NCBI GenBank assembly: GCA_964496595.1
Contig: CAZCAI010000061.1
Coordinates: forward strand, 1 to 26,026
DNA from: JAAAOZ01 sp964496595
GTDB lineage: Bacteria; Chloroflexota; Anaerolineae; B4-G1; SLSP01
Reading direction: 5' to 3'
Length of the DNA: 26,026 nt
Shown here: positions 12,909 to 19,816 of the stretch, piece by piece
Position numbering within the stretch: position 1 is the first letter of the stretch
Layout of the letters: each line of letters opens with the position of its first letter
Position numbers and translations under genes: made by a program
The notes under the pieces: generated by a model
What the model was told of the DNA's origin: nothing
The model's database searches: none
The model's input: only the letters and a program-made list of their open reading frames with translations

Positions 12909-14357
12909 CTAATACCCCGCGTCGAATAACACAATGGCATTCCGTGCCGGCGTGACATTGTAGGGCACGCTATCGCCGCCGCCATCCGCCTGGTCAGCGT
13001 TCGCGCCGGATTTCTCGTATACACTCGTACCATCAGTAGAGTAGATGGAGTGTGGTGCGAGCACGCCAGCAGACTCGAATGCAAATAGAATCTGATTTTT
13101 ACTTAGTGCCGCTATCGCTTTCCCGTCTCTGGGATCGCCTAAAATTAGTGTCGCCCAAGTCACACCCCCATCATCCGAGATGTAAATATCATCCTCGCGA
13201 ATCACGCAGATCGTGTCCGTCGGCGCAGCGCCATCGCCATCGTAATTACTCGTAATACCATAGTGGGCAGGGCCATCGATCTCCTCCCAGCTATCGCTAC
13301 TAATGAGATCCGGATACGTTTCTCCCGTCTCATCGCCTCCGTAGATCGTCCCATCGGCACCAGCAAACAAGATTGGCGCCCAGCCCCCTCCACCTGATGA
13401 AAACATCTCACTGAGTGCACCTGACGAATAATTGAGAATTGCGCCATTTCCGCCAAGGTTGTAAAACCCACCGATGTAGACATCACCCGTTGTTTGATCG
13501 ACTACGAGATTATCGCTTCTAAATGCTCCGTATTCCGTATTCAGTGACACGCTCGTCCATGAATCTCCGTAATCATCTGAAATCAAGAGGTAATGACCGG
13601 TGGTCTGGTAGCTAAATAAAACCACGATGCGGTCGGAATGCGAATCGCAAGCTACATCTATAAAATTATCGAATCCCTGGCTACTGACCCCGATAACGCT
13701 GAGCGCGTCTGTGTAATTCAGAATCTCTTGCCAACTGTCGTCACTCGCAGGGCGGCGCAAATAGATAGCGCTATCGTCTGATCCGGCGACTGCCAATTGC
13801 AACTGTTCTGGATCATCATCGGCGGCAGAGAAATGCGTAATATACAAGGCGTCACCTTGTAACGTCCAGCGCGGGTCGCTTGCACGATCAAATTCAATTC
13901 TTGACGTCTTGTACAGCCCGCCGGATGTGGCGAAGAAGGCGCCGGATTGCGTCGTCTTGCCCGTGATCTTCAGCGTGATCGTTCCCGCCAGCCTATCGGG
14001 GCTATCGCCGTCCGCTTTGAACTCAACGACCAGCGCGCGGAATACCCACGTCGTACTCGAGCTGTCGGGCCAGACAAGCTCAAAATCTTCCGCGCTACGT
14101 TGATACATAGCGTAGATGAGACTGCCGTCGGTATTGAGTGCCTGAGTCGCATTCTGCGGGAGGAAGTTGACGTCCAGCGTGACTTCGCCGCCATCTAACA
14201 GCGCTCCGACGAATTCAGAAGCAGCCCCGGTGCTCTCCTGATGCGTCGTTTCTGGCACGTCCTGCCCCATCCCCGGCCCGCCGAAGTTCTTCACCTCGGC
14301 GATGGCGATGCCATTCATCTGCAGGATTGTGCCATAGGCAGCGCTGCCATTCGTCAT
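12909..14357 (-). CDS. Tail-tube paralogue fused to an Asp-box beta-propeller-like domain
   Basis: The start is ATG 14357 (MTNGSAAYGTILQMNG), overlapping the previous stop as ATGA; a longer frame to 14399 was rejected. Residues 1-140 closely match the 147-residue tail-tube protein at 11606. Residues 141-482 have two clear Asp-box motifs, SDDYGDSW (260-267) and SDDGGVTW (394-401), and degenerate ones (ASDDSW near 205, SSDSW near 353). Recurrent beta strands are separated by about 45-70 residues, as in sialidase or sortilin-type propellers. GC falls to about 46% over 13441-13620, against about 63% over 14161-14280. It probably displays a carbohydrate- or protein-binding domain on the tail shaft; no sialidase catalytic set was identified. 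Confidence 0.82.
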   Translation of the reverse strand: MTNGSAAYGTILQMNGIAIAEVKNFGGPGMGQDVPETTHQESTGAASEFVGALLDGGEVTLDVNFLPQNATQALNTDGSLIYAMYQRSAEDFELVWPDSSSTTWVFRALVVEFKADGDSPDRLAGTITLKITGKTTQSGAFFATSGGLYKTSRIEFDRASDPRWTLQGDALYITHFSAADDDPEQLQLAVAGSDDSAIYLRRPASDDSWQEILNYTDALSVIGVSSQGFDNFIDVACDSHSDRIVVLFSYQTTGHYLLISDDYGDSWTSVSLNTEYGAFRSDNLVVDQTTGDVYIGGFYNLGGNGAILNYSSGALSEMFSSGGGGWAPILFAGADGTIYGGDETGETYPDLISSDSWEEIDGPAHYGITSNYDGDGAAPTDTICVIREDDIYISDDGGVTWATLILGDPRDGKAIAALSKNQILFAFESAGVLAPHSIYSTDGTSVYEKSGANADQADGGGDSVPYNVTPARNAIVLFDAGY

Positions 14358-14707
14358 CAGTCCCCGCCCTCCCAATCCTCGCTGATCACCTTCCGGCACA
14401 TCAACTGCACCTCGCGATTGCGCTCCTCAACCGGGATCACGCTCTCAATGTCGTAGTAGTTGCCGTCGAAGCTCACGCGCATCTCCGGCGTGATCGTCTT
14501 GCTCCCGGGCCAACGAATGACGATGCGCGTGGATACGTCAGCCCCGGCCATCTCCTGCTCGTAGTATTCACTGCCGCGCAGCGGTTCCACAGCCGCCCAG
14601 CACGTGTGATAATCCCCCCAGGTGATCGTCTCCTCGCCGTAGCCATCCTGCAACACGCTGGCCTTGTTCTGGATCGTAATCCGTTGCCGCAAGCGCCCAC
14701 TCCTCAT
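14357..14707 (-). CDS. Head-tail joining/adaptor protein
   Basis: The start ATG 14707 (MRSGRLRQRITIQNKASVLQ) has a GGGGGG stretch just before it and lies two bases past the preceding stop. The 116-residue pattern 'RQRITIQNK', 'GEETITWGDYHTCWAAVEPLRGSEYYEQE', 'TRIVIRWPG' and 'EMRVSFDGNYYDIESV' is that of the SPP1 gp16-like/Phage_H_T_join family. These proteins close the head-tail interface after packaging. It overlaps the beta-propeller tube gene (ATGA at 14357). Its neighbour upstream is the probable lysis cassette, and the other connector lies beyond that at 16045. Confidence 0.9.
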   Translation of the reverse strand: MRSGRLRQRITIQNKASVLQDGYGEETITWGDYHTCWAAVEPLRGSEYYEQEMAGADVSTRIVIRWPGSKTITPEMRVSFDGNYYDIESVIPVEERNREVQLMCRKVISEDWEGGD

Positions 14708-14708
14708 C

Positions 14709-15239
14709 TCATGCCCCCCAGGAACCGGATTGCACGACGGCCCACAAGATTCCTCCCACAATTGCCACCGCCAAGATCCCTCCGGCGATCATTAGAAACC
14801 ACCGCAGGCCGGCCAGCCACGGGCGCCACGAATCCAGCTCGTCGTCGATGGCGTCCAGGCTGGGGCACGTCATGCCATTATCGAGCAGTTTGGCGCTCCC
14901 TTCGGCGACTCGCGACACCTTATCGATGCGCTCGCGGTTTCCCTTGATGTCGTTGCGTGCGTCGCTGAGTCCGCTGGACACACCGGCGACACACGCCGAG
15001 ATCTCAGACTGCCGCAACCGCAGAGATTGAATCTCGCGGCGTTGTTCGGCGTCGTTTTCGCGCAGCTCCTGTGATGTCTCGCGTAGCGCCTTCTCCAAAG
15101 AGTTCGTGCTCTCCGTCAGCGCTTCGATCCGCGCCAGGAGCGCGGGCAGCGTCTCGATTGAGCGCTCTATGCGCTCTAGCTGGGCCATCAACATCTGCAT
15201 TGCGTTCAGATTTTGGGTTTCGTGGGGATCATCACTCAT
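14709..15239 (-). CDS. Coiled-coil protein with C-terminal membrane anchor (holin- or spanin-like candidate)
   Basis: GGAGG precedes the ATG. The 176-residue protein is almost entirely charged alpha-helix from 12 to 125, with heptad-like stretches (LERIERSIETLPALLARIEAL, and EKALRETSQELRENDAEQRREI), suggesting a coiled coil. One strong membrane helix follows at about 146-168 (RWFLMIAGGILAVAIVGGILWAVV). Two cysteines are at 83 and 125. It is next to an M23 peptidase gene, so a part in lysis (holin partner, spanin) or in anchoring the peptidase is plausible. A typical holin has two or three membrane segments, so the assignment is open. Confidence 0.6.
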   Translation of the reverse strand: MSDDPHETQNLNAMQMLMAQLERIERSIETLPALLARIEALTESTNSLEKALRETSQELRENDAEQRREIQSLRLRQSEISACVAGVSSGLSDARNDIKGNRERIDKVSRVAEGSAKLLDNGMTCPSLDAIDDELDSWRPWLAGLRWFLMIAGGILAVAIVGGILWAVVQSGSWGA

Positions 15240-15251
15240 AAGGGCCTCCGA

Positions 15252-15905
15252 TCAGGCGCCGTCCCAGGCCATCAGACGACGCACCAGATCGCGATCCACG
15301 CCGTACCGGATAAAGAACTCCGAGGGCCGTTGCCAGTCGTAGCGACTATCCGTGGGGAAGGTCGTGGGTGAGGGAATGCCCCACGCATCACCCACGATGC
15401 ACACCTGATTATGCAGATGCGCGCCTGCGTAGCGCCCGTCGGCGTTGCCTATCGTCCCTATGTCCTCGCCGATCGTGACGATTTGTCCGGTGGCGACGGA
15501 TAGCTCTTGCAGGTGCCAACCGGCCCACACAAAGGATTCTCCATCGTCAGAACGGCCCAGGATTTGCACAACGCGGCCGATGCCGCCGCCATATTGAGCC
15601 GCCGTCAGCACTAAGCCGCTAAACGGGGCAATCAGAGGTTCTCCCAGGTCGGTATTGCCGCCGGATTCCAAGTTATAGTCCTCGCATCTGTAGGGATGGA
15701 CGTTGTAGGAGTCGAAGTAGGGCGATTGCGTGGTCTCGTACCACGCCTTATCGACGTTCTTCATCGGCATCACGACGCCGGTGATCCCGGGGATGCCCAT
15801 CGTCGAGCCGATCAATATCTCCAACGGCCCCACGGTGAGATCCTTTCCTCCGGGTAGCAAGATCTTGATCTCGTCCCCTGGCCCTACGCGAACAGTATTT
15901 CCCAT
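15252..15905 (-). CDS. M23/LytM-family metallopeptidase (probable endolysin)
   Basis: The start ATG 15905 (MGNTVRVGPGDEIKILLPGG) has GGAGAGGAG six bases upstream; the frame continues further up to 15950 but without a site. The 217-residue protein has the LytM-type features: His70 and Asp76 (VHPYRCED), an 'APFSGLV' strand (93-99), His131 in 'AGWHLQEL' and 'GAHLHNQ' (His163, His165). These are the usual Zn-binding and catalytic His/Asp set, although the first motif is loosely spaced. M23 enzymes cut peptide cross-links in peptidoglycan. With no other lysin in the window, this is the likely lysis enzyme, or it may act during entry. No signal peptide is seen. Confidence 0.75.
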   Translation of the reverse strand: MGNTVRVGPGDEIKILLPGGKDLTVGPLEILIGSTMGIPGITGVVMPMKNVDKAWYETTQSPYFDSYNVHPYRCEDYNLESGGNTDLGEPLIAPFSGLVLTAAQYGGGIGRVVQILGRSDDGESFVWAGWHLQELSVATGQIVTIGEDIGTIGNADGRYAGAHLHNQVCIVGDAWGIPSPTTFPTDSRYDWQRPSEFFIRYGVDRDLVRRLMAWDGA

Positions 15906-15933
15906 AATCAGCTCCTCTCCCGGCAAAAATAAC

Positions 15934-15988
15934 GAAGGGAAACAAAACAACGCCCTACGTTTCCCTACACTTCCCTACGTTTCCCTTC
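15934..15988 (-). repeat. Tandem 10-base repeats and flanking inverted repeat before the M23 gene
   Basis: On the minus strand the unit GTAGGGAAAC (with a GTAGGGAAGT variant) is repeated about three times over 15954-15986. The inverted repeat GAAGGGAAAC/GTTTCCCTTC lies at 15988-15979 and 15943-15934. After the second arm the minus strand reads GTTATTTTT, so the structure might act as a weak terminator. The repeats of one helical turn could also be a protein-binding site for separate control of the lysis genes. Both are inference. Confidence 0.45.
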
Positions 15989-15992
15989 TCGA

Positions 15993-16042
15993 TGGTGACA
16001 CGCTTTGTCTCAATTGCTTTTCGATACGTCCGCCCGTCACCA
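15993..16042. repeat. 50-bp inverted-repeat element, copy 3 (long variant)
   Basis: The arms are TGGTGAC (15993-15999) and GTCACCA (16036-16042), with a 36-base interior instead of the usual 28. The left portion TGGTGACACGCTTTG matches copy 2. It ends three bases before the stop of the connector gene and lies in the 139-base gap before the M23 gene. Confidence 0.7.
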
Positions 16043-16044
16043 GC

Positions 16045-16635
16045 TTAAAAATCAAACTCCCGCAGCGGTTGGATCAGCATATCGTAGGCCATCGGCGTGG
16101 TGCGCAGGATCCGGCTGTCTGTCACTGCCTCGCGATTCTCGTAGAGATGGCCTACGAGCAGGAGGATCGCCTGCGCGAGCTGCTCTGGCACGTCCTCAGC
16201 GTCGCCATACCCTGCCACAATCCGAACGATGACGCCGTTGGCATCGCGGAGGTCGTCGCCGGGCCAGGAGGCATCGTCCCGCAGGATCACGCGCCCTGGC
16301 TGTGTCTTGGCATCGACGTAGTAGCTATCACTGTCGAACGTGCTTTCCTCGTCGTCATCGTCGTAATACTTGATGTGCGTCACGCTCTGGAGCGGTGGGC
16401 GCGGCAGTTCGATGTAGCGCGAGCCGGGAAACTTATCCAGGAAGACGTCCCAGGTCTGCGTGACCAGCGCCTTACGCATCACATCCTCGGTGTGTCGCCG
16501 CGCGGCGGTGATCAGCGTGGTGATGTAGGTGTCATCGTCGTCAATATCCACGCGCAGATGCGCCTTTGCCTCAGAGAGCGAAACCGGCTCCTCCGTAGGG
16601 GCTGTGATTAGCTCCAGAGCGTGCCATTTATCCAT
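16045..16635 (-). CDS. Head-tail connector protein (gp6-like)
   Basis: The 196-residue product contains the family pattern 'ALELITAPTEEPVSLSEAKAHLRVDIDDDDTYITTLITAARRHTEDVMRKALVTQTWDVFLDKFP', the alpha-helical phage gp6/gp8-like connector domain of HK97-type phages. It is followed by 'IELPRPPLQSVTHIKYYD' and the C-terminal half 'VPEQLAQAILLLVGHLYENREAV'. Such proteins form the ring joining portal and tail. GAGGTA is upstream of the ATG. It ends three bases past inverted-repeat copy 3 in the minus direction, and the lysis-type genes follow. Confidence 0.9.
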   Translation of the reverse strand: MDKWHALELITAPTEEPVSLSEAKAHLRVDIDDDDTYITTLITAARRHTEDVMRKALVTQTWDVFLDKFPGSRYIELPRPPLQSVTHIKYYDDDDEESTFDSDSYYVDAKTQPGRVILRDDASWPGDDLRDANGVIVRIVAGYGDAEDVPEQLAQAILLLVGHLYENREAVTDSRILRTTPMAYDMLIQPLREFDF

Positions 16636-16649
16636 TGGGATACCTCGGT

Positions 16650-17642
16650 TTAGTTATCCTCGAACGATAGCCGGACCCACTGCGTGCCATCCCACAGCAA
16701 TGTAACAGCGTCGTAGGCCCCACCGGTCAACGTGATATCGCCGCCGGCGACGAGATTGCTGCCGCTTTCCAGGATCGTGATGTCATCGGCGGCGTTCTCG
16801 TTCGTGATGACGAGGAGCTGCCCTGCTACCGAGCCATCGGCAATGACGGCGTCTGTGATCGCCGCCGAGGAGGTGATGGGCTGGAACGATGCCAGGGGCG
16901 TGATCGTGCCCGCCGCCGTTGCCTCGACGACGGCCCCCTCGGAGAGCGCGGTAAAGCCGCCGATCTGTACCACGCCATCGGTGCTATTACTCAGCGTCTC
17001 GTCATTCTCCATCGTGATATCGCCACCCTGCACGTCGAGCGTGCCTGTGATGACGGTATCATCGGCCAGAGTTAGATCACCTCCACTATCGCTGATGTTG
17101 CCCTTGGCGTCAGTCGTGCCCGTGATCGTCACATTGCCGGTTAGGTCTGAAGCTCCGCCGACGCTCAGCGTATCAGTGACAACGACGTCTTGAGCCGTCA
17201 GGGTGCTGGTCACCTCCGCCGCCCCGTTGACGGTTAAGCTATCCAGCGTCGAGGTCACGTAACCGCTCAGCGTAATCGCGGCGCCGGATTGCACGTCCAA
17301 CGTGCCGCCGCTTTGAATCTCCAGCGTGGCGCCGTCCAGGACGCCCCACTCACAACCATCGTCCGCTACCCACTCGCTGCCGCCCTGCTTGCGATAACAC
17401 GCCGTGCTATAGGTGCCGTCGCTGCTCACGCTGAACGACGTAATGTCGCCTGCGGCCTGCATCGCCTCCACTTGATTCCGTAGCGCGTCAAGATCATCAT
17501 AGGTGGCCACGTTACCGCTCTGAAGCGGCTCCGGGATCTCCGGCTGTGTCGGCAGGGTGATGCCGAAATAGCCCAGCACCAGCCCCAGAATAATAACCGC
17601 CGCGCTAAAGATATAGTTAATCTGCTTCTGACTCAGATCCAT
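16650..17642 (-). CDS. Repetitive beta-helix fibre-like protein with N-terminal membrane anchor
   Basis: The 330-residue protein starts MDLSQKQINYIFSAAVIILG, with one membrane segment (8-28, IIN-out or signal anchor). A short Pro-rich linker (PTQPEIPEPLQ) is followed by a repetitive Thr/Val/Asp-rich region from about 105 to 230 with 'GTL-x-V' and 'VTGT' repeats (DVQSGAAITLSGYVTSTLDSL, TLSVGGASDLTGNVTITGTTDA), a beta-solenoid pattern. The C-terminal 'ITLTGGAYDAVTLLWDGTQWVRLSFEDN' is a common ending of phage fibre/decoration proteins. It lies between head and connector genes, so it may be a head fibre. A hydrophobic N-terminus is unusual for a capsid fibre, so the location is uncertain. It overlaps the Lys-rich gene by 26 bases. 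Confidence 0.7.
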   Translation of the reverse strand: MDLSQKQINYIFSAAVIILGLVLGYFGITLPTQPEIPEPLQSGNVATYDDLDALRNQVEAMQAAGDITSFSVSSDGTYSTACYRKQGGSEWVADDGCEWGVLDGATLEIQSGGTLDVQSGAAITLSGYVTSTLDSLTVNGAAEVTSTLTAQDVVVTDTLSVGGASDLTGNVTITGTTDAKGNISDSGGDLTLADDTVITGTLDVQGGDITMENDETLSNSTDGVVQIGGFTALSEGAVVEATAAGTITPLASFQPITSSAAITDAVIADGSVAGQLLVITNENAADDITILESGSNLVAGGDITLTGGAYDAVTLLWDGTQWVRLSFEDN

Positions 17643-17898
17643 CGTCGTCCTCCTTCGCCTTTTTAGGCGCTTTCTTGCTCTTGGATTTACGCTTGGGCGT
17701 GGATTTCTTCTTAGGCGCGGGCTTAGATTGCGCTTTGGCCGTCGCCTGTTCGGCAGGCGCTACCGTTGCGCTCTCTACAGCGTGCCCGGCCGCGATGATC
17801 TGCTTGCCGATCTTATCCGGCACCTCGATCTCCTCGCCGGGGCCGTAGTTGCCGTTCGGCCCCGCCATCCGGCGCCCATCGTTCAATTTGATTCGCAT
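17617..17898 (-). CDS. Small head protein with Lys-rich tail, 93 aa
   Basis: Residues 1-45 form a short domain, MRIKLNDGRRMAGPNGNYGPGEEIEVPDKIGKQIIAAGHAV, with the 'Gly-Pro-Gly-Glu-x-(I/V)-x-(V/I)-Pro' motif found in small proteins near capsid genes of many siphophages. The C-terminal half (50-82) is low-complexity Ala/Lys/Pro (PAPKKKSTPKRKSKSKKAPKKAKE), resembling histone H1-type or basic DNA-binding tails, and ends acidic (DDDGSESEAD). It could bind packaged DNA or a head component. Function is inference from composition. Conserved position follows the gene at 17962. Confidence 0.65.
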   Translation of the reverse strand: MRIKLNDGRRMAGPNGNYGPGEEIEVPDKIGKQIIAAGHAVESATVAPAEQATAKAQSKPAPKKKSTPKRKSKSKKAPKKAKEDDDGSESEAD

Positions 17899-17961
17899 CG
17901 CATCACTCCTTCGCCGGTGATCCCCCTCCCGCTATACCAGCCGAGAGGGGGATGGCGGCGT

Positions 17962-18384
17962 CTACGCCGTGCCTTCGTCCGGGCTGACGTGCAGCTCGCT
18001 ATCAACCGTGCTGGCGTGGCTCGTAGGCTTCTCCCGCGCGCTGTACTGAATCGCGTAAACGGGATCGGCGGCGGAGCTGGCGCCGCGCACGCGCACGATT
18101 CGCACGTAACGGTCGGTGGGGCGGTAGATATCCATGCAGATGTCGTCATCGTCGTCGCCGGGGACGAGCTTGGAATCTTCCAGGTCGGCGGCGTCAGTCA
18201 GGGAGCTATTATCTCCCTGTTGAACCTTGTAGTAGTTGCCGGCATTGGCGGTTGTGAAGCCGCCCCCAACAAACATCACGCCCTCGAAGCCCTGCATATC
18301 CAGGATCGTACCTTCATCCGTGCCGGTGCTGGCGCTCGAATAGGCCAACACGGGCGAGACCTTGGTATTCTTACTCAAGTTCAT
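17962..18384 (-). CDS. Conserved phage head-module protein, 140 aa
   Basis: The ATG at 18384 (MNLSKNTKVSPVLAYSSAS) has GGAGG about 6 bases upstream. A longer frame from 18456 crosses the inverted repeats and lacks a site. Residues 30-60 (DMQGFEGVMFVGGGFTTANAGNYYKVQQGDN), 'DIYRPTDRYVRIVRVRG' (85-101) and the ending 'SELHVSPDEGTA' fit a widespread phage protein of unknown function that is often encoded just downstream of the major capsid gene. It is beta-rich with no membrane segment; a decoration or head-completion part is possible. It follows the double inverted-repeat copies 4 and 5. Confidence 0.8.
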   Translation of the reverse strand: MNLSKNTKVSPVLAYSSASTGTDEGTILDMQGFEGVMFVGGGFTTANAGNYYKVQQGDNSSLTDAADLEDSKLVPGDDDDDICMDIYRPTDRYVRIVRVRGASSAADPVYAIQYSAREKPTSHASTVDSELHVSPDEGTA

Positions 18385-18413
18385 CGTCACACCTCCAGTG
18401 TGCTGCTCTAATC

Positions 18414-18455
18414 TGGTGACATCGATGGCGCTGGCCAGCGCGCTGTGCGTCACCA
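18414..18455. repeat. 42-bp inverted-repeat element, copy 4
   Basis: The arms are TGGTGAC (18414-18420) and GTCACCA (18449-18455), separated by 28 bases, as in copies 1 and 2. The 14-base palindrome GCGCTGGCCAGCGC is centred exactly on the element. It lies in the 118-base gap between the capsid gene and the next gene. Copy 5 follows after TTCGA. Confidence 0.8.
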
Positions 18456-18460
18456 TTCGA

Positions 18461-18502
18461 TGGTGACGGATTGCCGCGCCGGCGCGCCAGGTTTCGTCAC
18501 CA
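18461..18502. repeat. 42-bp inverted-repeat element, copy 5
   Basis: The arms are TGGTGAC (18461-18467) and GTCACCA (18496-18502), again 42 bases in all, with palindrome CGCGCCGGCGCG inside (one base off centre). It ends directly at the stop codon of the major capsid gene (18503-18505). The junction with copy 4 itself forms GTCACCAT-TCG-ATGGTGAC, a perfect 8-base inverted repeat. Confidence 0.8.
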
Positions 18503-19804
18503 CTACGTCAACTTCACCCGCGCAAATGCCTCTTCCAACACGGGCATGCCGTCCAATTCCATCCGTCCGATGTAACCGACCTGGTTGGTGGCCGCGAACA
18601 ACTCCATCAGAGTCTGCATCTCCATCATCAGAGAGATGGCGATCCAATAGCGGGAGAAGTCGCCCAAGATGCCCACATACTCACCCGTGGTGAAGGTGTT
18701 AGGCGCGTACTCACTCATAAAGGTCGGGATGCCCAACACGCGATCAGGTTCGCCCACGCGAACGCTCTCGCGCCAGATGTACTGACCATCGCCATCCTTC
18801 AGCTTGGCGATCTGCTTCACGCCATCGCGATGGAAGATCCAGCGCGCGCGCGGCCAGTAGTTGGTCTTGAGGGAGAACTTGGCCTCGATCAGGCCGTCGA
18901 ACTGGATGGAGGTCTCGGCGTTGCCGGTGCTCACGTCGCGGCTGGTGCTGATCCCCTGATCCGATGCGGTGAAGACGCCCAACGGCTCGCCGGCGCCACT
19001 GCCATTCAGGTACGCATTCTCGGCGGTGACGGCGAACTTGTAACCCAGTCGGTCGGAGACCAGGCCCTCGACACTGGGCACCTTGCGCAAGAGCTTGCGC
19101 GAGATCTTGATGTACTTCGCCAGCGGGTGCGGATTCAACTCACGCCGGCCAACGCTCATGGTGCTGTCTTCGCTGCCGATATCCAGCTCGGAGGTCCAGG
19201 TAGGATCGGCGGGATCATTGTCCAGGCTGGGCGCGCCAAGCGCCTCGCCATCGGTGACGGTGTAGACGGTGGCCCACTGTTGGACGTAGACGGCGTTATC
19301 CACGGCCTGGATCAATTCATCCACGAACTGCATCGGCGCGTAGAGATACCCGCCGTAGATGTCGCTGTCAGCCTGGAGAGCACGTTGCTCCTCTGGGGAG
19401 AAGGCCCGTATCCCGTCCAACAGCCAGGCATTGAATCTTCCCCTGAATTCTTCGGTGCCATAGCGACCCACTAAGCCTCTCCATTCCTCATGCTGGGCCA
19501 GTTCGCGCATCGTGCGTCCCTGCATCCCCCGCGAGCGGAAGGTGTAGTCATCGCCAGGCGCTTGATCTTCAGGGTCGGGGCGTTGGCCACGCTGCAGCGG
19601 CGCTTGCAGATCGCTCTGTAGCGCGTCCATCTGTTGAGCGCGCTGTACACGCTCGCCAGTGTCGTTCGCCTCATCCAACAGCGCGTTATAGCGCTGCTCC
19701 TCTTCAGCGTTCAGGCCGCGATCCTCTTCCTCGGCGGCGTCCAACATCGCCCGCGCCTCGTGGATCAAGCCTGCTCGCTTCTCTAACAACTCTCTTAAAT
19801 TCAT
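18503..19804 (-). CDS. Major capsid protein (HK97 family)
   Basis: The 433-residue protein has an N-terminal helical 'delta' region (1-75, EKRAGLIHEARAMLDAAEEEDRGL, rich in Glu) that is normally cut off by the prohead protease. The shell domain follows: SDIYGGYLYAPMQFVDELIQAVDNAVYVQQWATVYTV, LNPHPLAKYIKISRKLLRK, then YLNGSGAGEPLGVF (264-277) and 'VGEPDRVLGIPTFMSEYAPN', the usual pocket strands of HK97 capsids. GGGAGGAT lies upstream of the start. The delta region may be the scaffold, so no separate scaffold gene is expected. It follows the protease in the normal order. Confidence 0.95.
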   Translation of the reverse strand: MNLRELLEKRAGLIHEARAMLDAAEEEDRGLNAEEEQRYNALLDEANDTGERVQRAQQMDALQSDLQAPLQRGQRPDPEDQAPGDDYTFRSRGMQGRTMRELAQHEEWRGLVGRYGTEEFRGRFNAWLLDGIRAFSPEEQRALQADSDIYGGYLYAPMQFVDELIQAVDNAVYVQQWATVYTVTDGEALGAPSLDNDPADPTWTSELDIGSEDSTMSVGRRELNPHPLAKYIKISRKLLRKVPSVEGLVSDRLGYKFAVTAENAYLNGSGAGEPLGVFTASDQGISTSRDVSTGNAETSIQFDGLIEAKFSLKTNYWPRARWIFHRDGVKQIAKLKDGDGQYIWRESVRVGEPDRVLGIPTFMSEYAPNTFTTGEYVGILGDFSRYWIAISLMMEMQTLMELFAATNQVGYIGRMELDGMPVLEEAFARVKLT

Positions 19805-19816
19805 GGTAAATCCTCC

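Noticed and set aside
15954..15986. TTCCCTAC repeats as a CRISPR array or telomere-like end
   Set aside because: Only about three 10-base units with no spacers, in the middle of an operon, so neither fits.
15730..16611. Long plus-strand frame (293 aa) opposite the M23 and connector genes
   Set aside because: It crosses the intergenic repeat region and both minus-strand genes with recognised families. It has no family pattern and no good ribosome site, so it is a GC-rich shadow.
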